A program made the position numbers and the translations under genes. The notes beneath the pieces are model-generated. The model was given only the letters and a program-made list of their open reading frames with translations. It made no database searches and was not told the DNA's origin. 64,000 nucleotides of DNA from Dryas octopetala (Eukaryota > Streptophyta > Magnoliopsida > Rosales > Rosaceae): the NCBI GenBank assembly GCA_963921425.1, contig OY992838.1, positions 15,066,001 through 15,130,000 on the forward strand, written 5' to 3'. Position 1 is the first letter of the stretch, and each line of letters opens with the position of its first letter. Shown piece by piece: positions 22,022 to 34,000 of this stretch.

Positions 22022-25000
22022 CACTACAACAAAATCTAGCAAAGGCAACCAATTTTTTTTGGGTAGGAATAGATGCAACTGCCACTGTTGTTAGTTTGTA
22101 TTACCCATTGCCACCCTGCAGTCATCATAGAGCATGTTGGAGGTTGGTGTTGGGGTGGCAAGGGAGCTAAGGCCACCCACATGTAAGAATGGTGGAAGCT
22201 TCTGCCAAAACCTGCCATGACAGTCTGCAAGGTCCGGTCCTCACCAATGCTGTAGTTAGTTGGTTTCAATTGTTCACCATATCTAATGAGGTTGCTATAT
22301 TGGCGGAGGATTGATATTATTAAATAATGATATGCCATGGATTCTTCTACTATCTTGTTAAAAGTGGGTTAGGTAGCTCGCTAATTCTAACAGTAGCTTG
22401 CTGCATTCCCATCTTCTTGGTATTAGTTTCTGATTTGGTTTCAGTAATTAAATGTCCTCCACCATGCAAAAAAAAAAAAAAATGCTTACTAATTAATAGT
22501 AATGAATTTTCATGTAACCTCAAAGGAACACTACTAATTAATAAATTGCTCATAAAATCTGAAAACACATACTTGAACTGAATGTAACTTGCATTACACA
22601 TATATATATATATATCAGTTGAAGCCTAAATTACAAATCCTTCTATCAGTTTCCTTCAACATTCTTACAACTAGAAACATCTAAAACAATTAAACTTGGT
22701 CAAGCAACAGCTCCAAACCCGCTACAAAATACGTAGATACCCTATCAGTTTTCACAAAAATATGACCAAGCTTTCACCATCAATATGATGCCCTTCAAGA
22801 TCCCCTTTCACGAACCGAAGATCCTTCAATACCATCAATCTCACAGAACTACAAAATGAAATTTCTTTAATTGTACCACCAAAATAAATATATAAATGCC
22901 CCGATAATTATCAAGAGTGTACCTTAAGCATGCAACTTTATTCTCTTGATTTGTTGCTGCTTCAGTAGTAACTCTCTCTGCTTCAAGAACACCATTTACA
23001 AGTCATATAGTGCATAGTTGTTAAATTTACTGATAAACAAACTTTTTTGTTGTACTTATATAGAATTAACCAACAACAATACTTAGCCATTGTGAATCAT
23101 CTAAAATCTACACAAATACATACACCAATATATAAACCATGCAATGTTGAATGTTCCATATTGATGTAGAACAAGAAGTAGATTCGAAGCTTGAGGACCG
23201 GACCTCTCCCCAAAGGACCGAACCTCTAGAAACTCACCATTGAAGCCATGAAGCTGAGGACCGGACCTCCTCCTTGAGGTTCGGACCTCCAGGAAGCCTC
23301 CATGACGCTAAGGACCGGACCTCCAGAACCTCCAGCAGCTCCCAGCTTCACCATGAAGACCGGACCTCTCTCAGCAAAATCTAATACTTCATATTCTTTT
23401 TATTTTTGAGTCTCAGAATTTACTACGAAATTAAGTGTTTGTTTATAGCCACAAAATCATAAGGAAATTTATAAAACATAAATAAATATAAACATATCTA
23501 AAAAATGAAAAAAAAAAAAAAAAAAAAACAAATTCACAACAAATATAAACAGATCAACTCTCAAACTCTTGTTCATAAGAAAGAAGCTCGCTTTTTATTG
23601 TCCACAACATGACTCAAACTCAGTTCAACTAGGATATATGGAGGTCTCTTAGAAATTAGGGATCTTGGACAGGGCAGAAATTAAGGTTCATGGTGGGTCT
23701 CACCAGAAATTCTTCATATCCTCCTTTGGGTGGTCCAGAGGATGTTCTTAAGATGATGATGATGGCGACAATATAAACGACTTTGAAGATAGAAATTCTT
23801 TAAAGCTCCAAATCTGAAAGGAAACAATGAAACATAATAGTTACAACTTAAATCTTCCTCTAAACACCAAATCTACAAATTGTAATAATTTTCAAAATCC
23901 CGAAACCCTAGAAGAAAATTTCATGATTTGAGAGAGGAAGAGAGAAAATATTTGTTTACCCGTGCATGTCCTTTAACTTGTATCCATGGAGAATGCAGGA
24001 GAAAATATCTTGGGACATAGCTGTGAGAAGATGTGAATCCATGTTTCCATTGGGTTGTTGAGCAATCAAAAGGCAAGGATAGAGAGAGGAGGAAGAGACT
24101 AGTTGATTGAGGTCCATGTCGTCGGTGTTGGCAGCTGGATGGCGAAGAGATGGCCGAAGAGAGCTCACAACAGAGGAGAGAGAAGAGAGAGAAAGAGAAG
24201 GGGGTGTGCGGCTGCTTCAGGACTAAAATGAGAAGAAAAAGGTTGAAGCTAGGTCTTTATAAACAAACCCTATCTGACGAATTTACTAAATTGCCCTCTA
24301 AAAGCCACATGGCACACACCTATAGGCTATAGACTAACTAGAAGAACTAATAACCACAATCACTAAAAATACATACACGTGTACAATTCAGCAAAGCCAT
24401 GGAGAGAGGACCGGACCTCCACCTTGAGGACTTGACCTCTAGGAAGCCAACATGAAGTTGAGGACCGGACCTCCAGAACCTCCAGCAATCAACACATTTT
24501 CTGAAAAGCATATTGTCTCCATCTACACAAAAAATGGGTGTAGCAGGTGCTTCCTCATTCATGCATAGCCCAAGCGCAAAGAGGAACCACAATTTCTGAA
24601 AAAACCCAAGTCCAGGTGCCACAAACATGAATAATGGTAACCATAGAAGCAAAAAAACTCATGAATTTCCCCCACCTATGCGCAACAACAGTGGAAGGAT
24701 TGAACCTCAGTTATTTGGCAATAAACAACCCAAAGGGAACCCACTTTCCGATGGTGACTGGAGGACGAGCAACCCCTTAATTTGGGGATTTGAACCGATC
24801 GGCACTTTCTAGGGTGAGATTTGACATCCACCGATGCTGGATCCTATTTGGTTTGAGGGTGGGAAGAAAGAGTTGCTGCCACTATATAGGGAAACCTAGT
24901 AATGGTTTAGCCACTAGGAGCAAGCAGACAAAAAATTAAATTCCTTTTTTAACTCCTTTTTTTAGTTTAAATTAATTAAACCCCTTTTTTAGTTTAAATT

Positions 25001-25183
25001 ACTGGGTTGCCACAATTTAATCAACTAATCATAATCATTAGTTGAATATGCAATCACTGTTCATGTCAGACTTAATAATGTAATCACTAATAATTAACAT
25101 TAGTGAACAGCCACATTAGCAATTGGCACCCCCCCAACGTTGGTGGAAATCATTGGAGGCCTTTGGCCAAAATTGTTGTAGTG
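22022..25183. mobile_element. CACTA (En/Spm-type) element nested in copia leader, non-autonomous
   Basis: The ends read CACTACAACAAAAT and, inverted, CACTACAACAATTT. They are flanked by the 3-bp duplication aat (22019-22021 and 25184-25186). CACTA ends with a 3-bp duplication define the superfamily. About ten copies of a near-palindromic word, gaggaccggacctc, cluster at 23190-23370 and 24400-24480, with an inverted one near 22228. They resemble the subterminal transposase-binding repeats of CACTA elements. No transposase frame is visible in 3.16 kb. Confidence 0.9.
23190..23372. repeat. Clustered gaggaccggacctc motifs
   Basis: Six close variants lie within 180 bp of CACTA interior, and more at 24400-24480. 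The word is nearly its own reverse complement. A subterminal binding-site role is inference. Confidence 0.75.
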
Positions 25184-25247
25184 AATAAACAATACTGCGA
25201 TGTAATAAGAAAGAAAATATATCAAGAGATTCTTCGTGCTGATAACG

Positions 25248-25496
25248 TGTTATAAACTAAGAGTGTTTCTCAAAAAGCTTGTGTATTTCATCTTTGGTAG
25301 AGGTGCCTATTTATAGGCTTACAATGATAGGATGGTTAATACAAATCATTAACCATCCATAAATTTGTAGGTTACAAATCACTAATTACCACCATTAGTA
25401 CATAGGTTACAAAAATGTCATTAAGGCATAGGTTATACAATAATGATGATATGATAATGGTGGTCATCCACACATTAATCCTTATGATTTATAACA
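25248..25496 (-). repeat. 5' LTR of the copia element
   Basis: This is the partner of 13116-13368 and begins and ends TGTT..AACA. The primer-site-like sequence lies directly inside it. A TATTTATA word is conserved in both LTRs. Confidence 0.93.
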
Positions 25497-25501
25497 AGAA
25501 A

Positions 25502-27180
25502 ATGTGTCTGATTCATTTAATTGATGGAAAAATGAGAATATGTGGGGATGCCAATGTTTGTTTGAAGCAAATTTAAGGCTGATTGGGCGGCGGTTGTAGT
25601 GGGTGGTTGCATCGGCAAGGAAGGCTAGCCTCGGTGGCGGCGGTGGCAGAGAGTTGGCTTTAGAAGTTGGGTATTTGGTGATGTGGGTATTGGTACATGT
25701 GAGAGTGGTGTTGGGTAAGGAGATAAATTCTAATGTTAATGTACGTATGTTTTACTAACATAAGGGTGTTATAGGAAAGTAGGTTGGGTATAATGAGAAA
25801 ATGAAAAAAAAAAAAAAAAAAAAAAAAAAAAGTGAATGTTGGGTGTAGTGAGAATGATGATGGGTAAGAAAAGAAAATTGTTAGATATAGAATTTCCCTT
25901 GTGAGCATTCTTAGCTTTGGTGGAGGATCTACGTAATTGAGGTAGGGGAAGTGGTGCTTACCAAACCTGTGAAATGTGAATGATGGTTGAACAAGTGCTT
26001 GATGGTTGAAATGTGAATGAACCTTGAATGCTTGTGTGCTTGTGAATGTGATTGTTTCTGAATGTACGTGAACTTGGCTGCCAACCTGTGAATGAAATTT
26101 GACTCATATCTTGATGTATTTAACATGTTCAAATTCAAACTTGATGCTAGCATGTACATATGATGCCATGCTTAGTTGAATTGGGATGATGTATTTATTT
26201 ATTTATTTTTTTAGGGATTATTCCAAATATTTATTTTTTACGAAAGTAACTTGGGTATATACGCTTTCTTTTCTTAAGCCCAAATCAAAAGATCCTACTA
26301 CCACATATCTCTGCCTCTAGAAACCATCCATTTATTTTCTCCCCAAAGTTAGACATTGAGCAACAAAGCTCAGAGGAACTTCTTCCTCTGGTGAATATAT
26401 GATTTAACCATTAAGATCACCAAGATAAATGAGGATAGGGCAACCAACACATCTGTTTTTTTTTTTTTTTTAATTTCAAAAGCAATAACATGCTCCATTA
26501 TTCAATCAAATTATCAAATCATAAAGCATGCTCCCATCCATCCACCCCTGATAAAATGTGAACGAAGATGATGTTACAATTAGCATACAAATAAATATTG
26601 AACACACTCCACAACAGAGAGCTGCATTCTTTATAAATGTAAAAAACCATTTTTGAGAGATGGGATATTTAAAAAAAAAAAAAAAAAAAGGTAAGAAGAG
26701 ATATAAACCATAATTTTAATTTAACAAATATATGATGAACAAAAATAGTAATTAAGAATATGTCTGACATTGTAAATGAAAAAAACGAGGTTAACAAATT
26801 ATTATTTATAAAATAAAACTATGATAAGCCCATCAAAGGCCCAGACCCAGAGGCGCCCAAGTAACCACCTTGATGGCCTGACTAACTGATTGATTGAAAG
26901 ACTTAAGACAGTTACTAAAGAAAGAAAGAGTTGACAAGAACAACGGAACAAGATTTAATAGGAAGCATCCAAGGCCCAGGGGCATTGTAGTCAAATTATT
27001 TTTCTGACCAAAAAGAGAAAGACTTAATAAGTCTTGCAGAACACTGACAAGAACAACCTCAACTTCCCCAATTCCCAAGTCAATCCATCAGTCAACCATT
27101 CACTCATTCTGTCTTCCAAAACTGAAAACTGACAAACATCTCATAAATGTCAACTCATCTCATGTAATTGTGAATTTGTA
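25502..27180. other. Intergenic and promoter of ALKBH9-type gene
   Basis: Non-coding, with A/T homopolymers (25804-25831, 26456-26474, 26671-26690). The last 300 bp, less AT-rich and with cttcc/tcaacc words, is the likely promoter and 5' leader of the next gene. No clear TATA box was seen. Confidence 0.45.
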
Positions 27181-30100
27181 ATGATGATGACTGGAGAGCA
27201 TGGCAAGGAGGAGTACTTGCCGGAGTCCAGTGGCGGCGGCGGCGGCGGCGGCTCGATGAGTTTGCTGAGGACTTTAGAGCGTGACGAAATTTTGCAAGTT
27301 TTGTCAAATGGGTTTTGTCAGTGCTGCCAAGTCGTTTTGGAGGATCGAATTCACAGCTTCATTAACAGTAAGAAATCGATATACCATCTCTGCATTTTTT
27401 GTTTTGAATTTCGCATTAATTCCTGTGAGTGAGAATAACAGAATTATTGGTTGTTTTTTGTTTTCCTGTTATGTTTAAAGTTTATTCTTTTCTTCAAGCA
27501 GCTGATATATTTTACTTTTTTTTGCTTTTGCTGTGGCCTGTGGCGTTTCTACTGTTTGTTTCATACCTTACCTTTTAGTATAAAAATAGAAAAAACAAAA
27601 TAATGTTTTATATGCCCAATTCAGTATTTTTGGGGTTTCTAGCTGTACTTGAACTTTTTGTCCAATTAGGGAAATATATGTTAAGGTGGTTAGTATATTT
27701 CACTACTTTGTGTTTGTTATTGCACAGATATGTTATCACTTATCATTAACCATGAATAAATGCATTCTATCCTTTCCTTTTCTTTGTTATTTTATTTTTT
27801 TCCTTATAAGCAGAGAAAGTGGATGAGGTATCCTTTTCTAGTGATAACCACACAAGATATACACAAAAGATATCCTACCCATCAACACAAAGAGGACACA
27901 GAGGCAATTCATTTGAGCATTCAGGTTCTCAAAGATCACTCAATGGAAATTCCTCATCCATTCATGATGGGTTATCGGAGGATCCGAATGAGCATAACCG
28001 ATTATCAGAAGTTCGCAGAAAGAAGGACTTCATTCACATTGAGAATATAAGTGGCAGAGCAACAAATGTGCTATTGGGCCTAGAGCTACATACTCGGGTT
28101 TTTAACTCGGGTGAGCAGAAGAAAATTGTTGAATGCATCTATAGTTTACAACGTATGGGGCAAAAGGGACAGCTGAGAGGTATAATTTATTTTGACAGCG
28201 CGCTATAGTAAATTCCACACATGTTTAATTTCCATTCAACTGTTTGGGTTCCTGGGTTGTGCTTAAGTGTGCAAAAAATGAGATAACACATCATTCAGAT
28301 GTAAAAACAACCTATCTGCAAAGAGTAGGAAGAAATGGAAGAGTTCTCTAGCAGTTGATAATGCTATAAATGATTAATTCGATATCTTCAACAAAACATT
28401 CTAGGAGGATATATCTTGGTTAGTCTGATCTATCTAGATTGGGGAGGAGTTTTGTTTTCATTTTGGGGGTTTTATTTGTTTCTGTTCCGCTTCTTTAATG
28501 GTCATCCATTGTTTGTCAATTATCTTAGGCTTTATTGCACTTTACCTATTGGACTTTAGGGCCGATCTCATTTACAACTTAATAAAATAAAAAACTGTGC
28601 TAATTTATTATCTTAATTAAATTTTTTTGCAATGTCAGACCTCGGGCAGATTTCGTCATACTTTCCGTCAAACATAAGCACGTGCGCGCGTGTCGTACGT
28701 GACCTCCTTTTAAGGGGCATTATGGTTTTTTTATGTCTAATTGGAAGTGTATTTGGAAGTTTTTCATTGTAAAAAAAAGAGGTATGTAAAAGAAGCAAAT
28801 CATCCTTATAGCTATTGCACTTCTAGTACCCCTAAATACAATAAAAATCTTTCGTATATACTTCAAATTTGACATAAAAAGACCAAAAAGCCCCCTTAAA
28901 AGTGGGTCATGTGTGACGACACGTGATTATTTTTAACGGAACTGTTATGAAATCTGCCTGAGTTATGATATTGCAAAAAAATTAAAATTAAAATTTAGTA
29001 AATTGCTACAATTTGTTTGTTAGGTGATAAAGTGAGATCGATCTCAAAATTAAGATAGGTAAAGTGTTAAAAAGCCAATAATTTATGGTGGCTTGTTTAC
29101 TGTAGATTGCTTGTAGTTCTTAAGATGCTGTGGACTGCTGGTCCACATTGATTGTTCTTCCCCTTTGTATACCATTAATATAATCACTATGTTTCTTTTT
29201 TTAAAAAATAAAATGTCCTGGCCGGAATAATATATACATGGCTATTACAAATCCTATTTCCTTAGTATAGGCCTCTATCTGATTAGACAATGTAAACTCT
29301 AACTTGCTATTTTATTAGTAGCTATCGTTATAAAGATATCATGAAAACAATCATTAATTCATGGGTGGACTTCTTTCTGTCTCCTCATTTCCAAGCATGT
29401 GGGTTTGCATAACATATATGTGAAATAAAATGAATCAGATATTTGTCGTTCCTTATTCCATTTGTAACTTTTGCTTGAATATCTTACAGAACGTACATAT
29501 ACTGAACCTAGAAAATGGATGCGTGGTAAAGGACGTGTAAAAATACAGTTTGGTTGTTGCTACAATTATGCAATGGTATCTCTATGTATTCTCTCTATGT
29601 ACTATTAGTATTTAATTCAAATTACAATGTATATTAGCTTTATGTTATATTTTGTGTGACATTACAGGATAAGAATGGGAACCCACCAGGCATAGTTAGA
29701 GATGAAGAAGTTGATGTGCTACCTCCTTTGTTCAAGCAAATGATAAGGAGAATGGTAAAGTGGCACGTATTACCTCCAACATGCATCCCTGACAGCTGCA
29801 TTGTGAATATATATGATGAAGGAGATTGCATTCCTCCTCACATCGACCACCATGATTTTGTTAGACCTTTTTGCACAGTTTCCCTTTTGGCAGAGTGCAA
29901 TATACTTTTTGGTTCAAATCTAAAGATTGTGGGTCCAGGAGAATTTTCAGGACCTGTTTCTATACCTTTGCCTCTCGGGTATGCTTTTTGGTCTGCCTCT
30001 CTTCTCAATTGATCTCTTCTGTTTTAATTGTTTGATCACTAGTTACCACTTACTTGAGCATTTCTTCAAGAACTGGTAACACAAAATCAAGTCTATGGTA

Positions 30101-31682
30101 ACTTACTACATTTTTGATCGCTAGTTACCGCATTCTTGAGCGTTTATTCAAGAACTGGTAATTCGAGATCAATTAAGTTTGTGGTAACTTACCACATTCT
30201 CGCTAGTTACCATATTCTTGAACGTTTATTCAAGAATTGGTAACTCCGAATCAAGTTTGTGGTAACTCTTCAAAAAAGGCCTATCTAGATGAGTTACCAC
30301 TTTCTTGATATCTCGCTCAAGTAATTGATAATTCCAGATCAAGTTTTGGGTAATTTACCACATTCTTGATTGCTAGTTACCACATTCTTGAGCATTTATT
30401 CAAGAATTGGTAACTTACAACATTCTTGAGCGTTCATTCAAGAACTAGTAACTCCGGATCAAGTTTGTGGTAACTCTTAAAAAATGGGTCTATCTAGATA
30501 AGTTACCACTTCTTGATATCTCGCTCAAGTACTTAGTAACTCTGAATCAAGTTTTGGGTAACTTACCACATTCTTGATCGCTAGTTACCACATTCTTGAA
30601 CGTTTATTAAAGAACTGGTAACTCCATATCAAGTTTTTGGTAACTTACCACATTCTTGATCGCTAGTTACCACTTACTTAAGCTGGTAAGTTACCACTAT
30701 CTTGATATATCGTCAGTTATCACATTCTTGATCGTTAGTTACCACATTCTTGACGGCATTGTATGCCCGCAGTCATTGTAGACGCTGTCTTTCTAATGTT
30801 TTTTACTCTTGATATACTCAATTCCTTATTATTGAAATGCATCCTCTTTTTTCAATCAAATAGCACATTCATGTTAGAGCTAGATAAAAATTTTATATAG
30901 AGTGTCAATGTATACCAAAGTGGCATTTCTTTTGAATTCTCCCTCTCTCTATCTCTCTCTCGCATTTTCTTTTCCTATATTAATTATGTTCTAATAGAAA
31001 AAGTTTAGCTATAACTAATAAATCAAATATTTCCTAGTTAACTCATAGCACTACTATTGGCCAAAAAAACGCATAGCACTACTAAGAGATATATATATAT
31101 ATATATATTTTTTTTTTGTCCTTCAAGAAAAAATATATGAGGAATGTATGCTGGATTTTGTAGTTAATTAATTGTTAATTGCTATACATATGATTTGCAG
31201 ATCAGTGCTTATTCTAAATGGTAATGCAGCAGACATTGCTAAGCATTGTGTTCCTGGTGTTCGAGCAAGAAGGTATCCTATATATCATGTTCCCCTTCAA
31301 TACAACCACTTTTTCTTTTCGTCTTTTTATGTATTTCCTGAATATTTTCTGCAATCGCTGCAGGATTTCGATTACTTTCCGAAAAATGGATAATAGCAAA
31401 CAACCATACCATTATTTTCCCGATCCCGAGCTTCAGGGAATTAAACCTGTCGCGTGTTCCCCCTTTGCCAAATCACAAGTCCAGCAAGAACAACAAGAGA
31501 GGCCTTACTCCTTTTCTCCTTTCAAGTCACAAGTCCAAAAAAACCTCCATCAACGTGACAAATTTGACCGCGATAAATCCAACAATGTTAAGAAGAGGAA
31601 TAGCAACTCTTTTCTTCTTGAGAAAGATGATTTCCCTCCAGGTTTAAATTATGAGAACAGGCGCATGGTCAAGAAAAGGTGA
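27181..31682 (+). CDS. ALKBH9: ALKBH9-type RNA m6A demethylase, six exons
   Basis: The exons are 27181-27367, 27814-28179, 29490-29575, 29668-29978, 31201-31272 and 31364-31682. All junctions are GT-AG and in phase, totalling 1341 nt or 446 aa. The product is an Fe(II)/2-oxoglutarate dioxygenase of the plant ALKBH9/10 group, which removes N6-methyl groups from mRNA. The N-terminal half is low-complexity (a GGGGGGG run near residue 18). The catalytic core includes RTYTEPRKWMRGKGRV and FGCCYNYA. The iron ligands are HID in CIPPHIDHHDF and the distal His in AKHCVPGV. The 2OG-binding Arg lies in RRISITFRKM. NIYDEGDC precedes the HxD. The core looks complete. The second ATG codons of the MMM start would serve equally well. 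The closest subtype (9A/9B/9C) is not resolved. The final TGA overlaps a perfect donor-like AG|GTGAGT, so a longer spliced C terminus is possible. Confidence 0.87.
28528..29076. mobile_element. ~550-bp MITE in intron 2 of ALKBH9
   Basis: The inverted ends start ggcttt..cactttacc. They can be followed inward through attttttttgcaat.tca, gcagatttc and cttttaagggg for more than 150 bp per arm, so the element is nearly a large hairpin. It lies inside the second intron and does not touch splice sites. A Mutator-like origin is likely by its end style, but no exact 9-bp duplication is seen. Confidence 0.75.
30035..30765. repeat. ~82-bp minisatellite with hairpin units in intron 4 of ALKBH9
   Basis: The word agttaccac recurs at 30041, 30123, 30205, 30292, 30375, 30501, 30583 and 30665, mostly 82-87 bp apart. 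Each unit also contains the inverted counterpart tcaagaactggtaac, so each could fold into a stem of about 15 bp. It fills most of intron 4 (29979-31200). Confidence 0.88.
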
Positions 31683-32294
31683 GTTATAATTTGATTTTTT
31701 TTTTTTCTTTCTCTTAGCTGCATGTATATGTAGGATTTGGTTTATTGTATCCTAAAACAATTGGGTGTTTTCATAAAGTCATTCTTCTGTATCCTTTAAT
31801 AAACTCTTTGTATTTTTAGTGTTAATTTAATAAAAGTTTGTACTTAATCAGAGTGATGCATGGGGGAGTGGAGATAGACCTAAACTTGCATATCTGCTTT
31901 CTTTGTATAATGGCATGGTTTGACATCTTATGTTGTGTTCTGTTCTAGCCACAGTTAAACAAGTAAGTCGACTAGTGAGAGAATTTTCTTTGGCCAGGTT
32001 TGTGAGAGAGCTAGATGTGAAAGTTTTTGGGTTTTGGTTATGGGAATCAAAACTACTCTTCATTGTTTCTTGTACGCATTATTCATTTGAAGGATAAGGT
32101 ACGTACGTGTTAACCATAAGTAGATATTTGTGAAATCACCTCCAATCTGGCATAAACTGCTAACAATATACCCAAGTGTCATATACACAAAGGCTACAGA
32201 AGGATACAGCAACATATACAAACAAGAATTTGAGTTTGTATTACTCTTATAATATTTTGATTATGGGTTCTCAAAACCATGACCATATATGAAA

Positions 32295-33991
32295 GGCTTT
32301 TTATCATGTTACCCACCTGAACTTTAATCTGTTTTTCACTTTACCACATAATAAATTTTTTGACTCGGTGTACCACCTGAATTTTAAAAAATTTTCAATG
32401 TGAAACCTCCTTCCAATTCTGTCACATTTTCTGTTAAAAATAAGGCTATTTTGGTCTTTTTATCTTAATTTACTGTTCATCATCTTCAACCTCAAGCCTC
32501 ATGTTTTTCAATTTTTATCTCAACTTCACCCCTACTTTTGACTCATCAAATTTCCACCAAATTCAACAAACTTATACTCATTTTAAAGCTATGCAACTCC
32601 TCTTTATAACCATACAAAGATCACTCAAAATAGACGGGTAAAATGCAAGATAATTGGTCTCAAAGGTAGGTACCCGAAATTGTCCAAAATTTGCAGATTT
32701 CCCAAAATTCATCCAACTTCAATTCTCTTTGATTCCCAACATCCAATTCGGTTCCTAAGGCTAAGGAATGATAAATTATAACTTATAGTTCAATTAAAAT
32801 CATAGAAAACTCGATCAAAAGGAATGAAAATCAAAAACCCAAAACTGAAAATTTACTCTCTACACCCCAACTCGAAAATCACTTCAATTCTCCTTCAAAC
32901 TCTAGGTTGTTTGTGATCCTATAAACATCTCTAACAATTATATAAACCTCACCAAAACAGATTTCATCACCAAATTCGAAATCAAAGAAAAACAGAGTGT
33001 ATGCAATTGGAGTTTACCTCTTCTCCTTTCCAGCTTTCTCCTTTCTCTTTCTCTGTATTCCTCTCTTTGTCCCTTTCTCTCCTTCTTCTCCTCTCTCTCT
33101 GGTTTTTCCTTTCTTCTTCCTTTTTCTTTCTTTCTCTCGAGTTCTCTTTGGTTCTGCTAGGTTTGATGTTCAAAGTTGTGTTTAAAACCCCAGCCTTATA
33201 CCACCAACACCACACCACACCACCACAAACACACACCTCACTTAAACCACCACCCAGCCACCTCTTAGAATAACCAATCAAAACTATACACTAAAACAAC
33301 AAAAGAAAATAGAGAAGTGTAGAAGCTACTATCTTCTACACGTCCAAATTTTTTTTTAAACATAAATATAAAAATAATTGCAACTAATTAGACAAAATTA
33401 TTAGCTAATTTAATAAAAACTGAGTTATTTCATTTTACTTCTCTTGATTTTGACTTCTTAGTTTTGAGGTTTATGTTTTTTATGGGGATTTTGAAGGAAA
33501 TTGAAGGAATTTGGAGTTGGGTGAAATTTGGGGTGATGAATTTGAAAGAAATTGAAGTTCGGTGAAATTTGAAAAATCTGCAATTTTTTTTAGATAATTT
33601 GGCAGTTTCGGGTAGCCTAGTTTGTGACCCATTATCTCGAGTTTCATAGCTTCTTTTTGAATTATTTTTATATGGTTGTAAAGAGGAGTTTCATGGTTTC
33701 AAAATCAGTATAAGATTGTTGATTTTGATGGAGATTTGATGAGTCAAAAGTAGGAGTGAAGTTGAGATAAAAATTAGAAAACATGAGGCTTGAGGTTGAA
33801 GATGATGAACAGTAAATTAACATAGAAAGACCAAAATAACCTTATTTTTAACAGAAAATGTGACGGAATTGGACGGAAGGTCTCACATTGAAAATATTTT
33901 AAAATTCAGGTGGCACATCGAGTCAAAAAATTTATTAAGTGGTGAAGTAAAAATCGGGTCAAAGTTCAGGTGAGTAACATGATAAAAAGCC
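32295..33991. mobile_element. Mutator-like (MULE) element, 1.7 kb, long inverted ends
   Basis: It is flanked by the perfect 9-bp duplication tatatgaaa (32286-32294 and 33992-34000). Its inverted ends begin GGCTTTTTATCATGTTAC and stay alignable for about 450 bp each. Long inverted ends plus a 9-bp duplication define Mutator-like elements. The centre (about 33000-33350) has a CT-rich stretch and a CACACC-rich stretch but no transposase. A paralogous empty site at 58017-58040 confirms the insertion. Confidence 0.93.
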
Positions 33992-34000
33992 TATATGAAA

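Larger units (their letters stand above)
13116..25496 (-). mobile_element. Ty1/copia LTR retrotransposon, broken, with two nested transposons
   Basis: This minus-strand fossil has 5' LTR 25248-25496 and 3' LTR 13116-13368, flanked by the 5-bp target duplication agaaa (13111-13115 and 25497-25501). A primer-site-like cgttatcagcacg lies next to the 5' LTR (25235-25247) and a polypurine tract (ccaaggggg on the minus strand, about 13370-13380) next to the 3' LTR. The order gag, protease/zinc region, integrase, reverse transcriptase, RNase H runs from high to low coordinates, the copia order. The coding interior is broken in several places and split by a hAT-like and a CACTA insertion. A hand alignment of the LTRs shows about 9 substitutions and one 4-bp indel over about 250 bp. 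With a commonly used plant rate that means an age of roughly one to two million years. Confidence 0.93.

Noticed and set aside
24150-24652. Frames inside the CACTA element, considered as TNP-like genes
   Set aside because: No recognisable transposase or zinc-finger residues; frames are short and cover the ggaccgg repeats.
30035-30765. Regular repeats resembling a CRISPR array
   Set aside because: This is a eukaryotic intron. The ~82-bp units are themselves repeated throughout, with no unique spacers.
31218-31682. A single 154-codon frame beginning upstream in ALKBH9 intron 5
   Set aside because: Only its second part (from 31364) is the true last exon. The first part translates exon 5 in the wrong frame and then the intron.
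33001-33281. Frames of 90-100 codons in the centre of the MULE, considered as a captured gene
   Set aside because: They are translations of CT-rich and CACC-rich low-complexity DNA on both strands; no parent protein was recognised.
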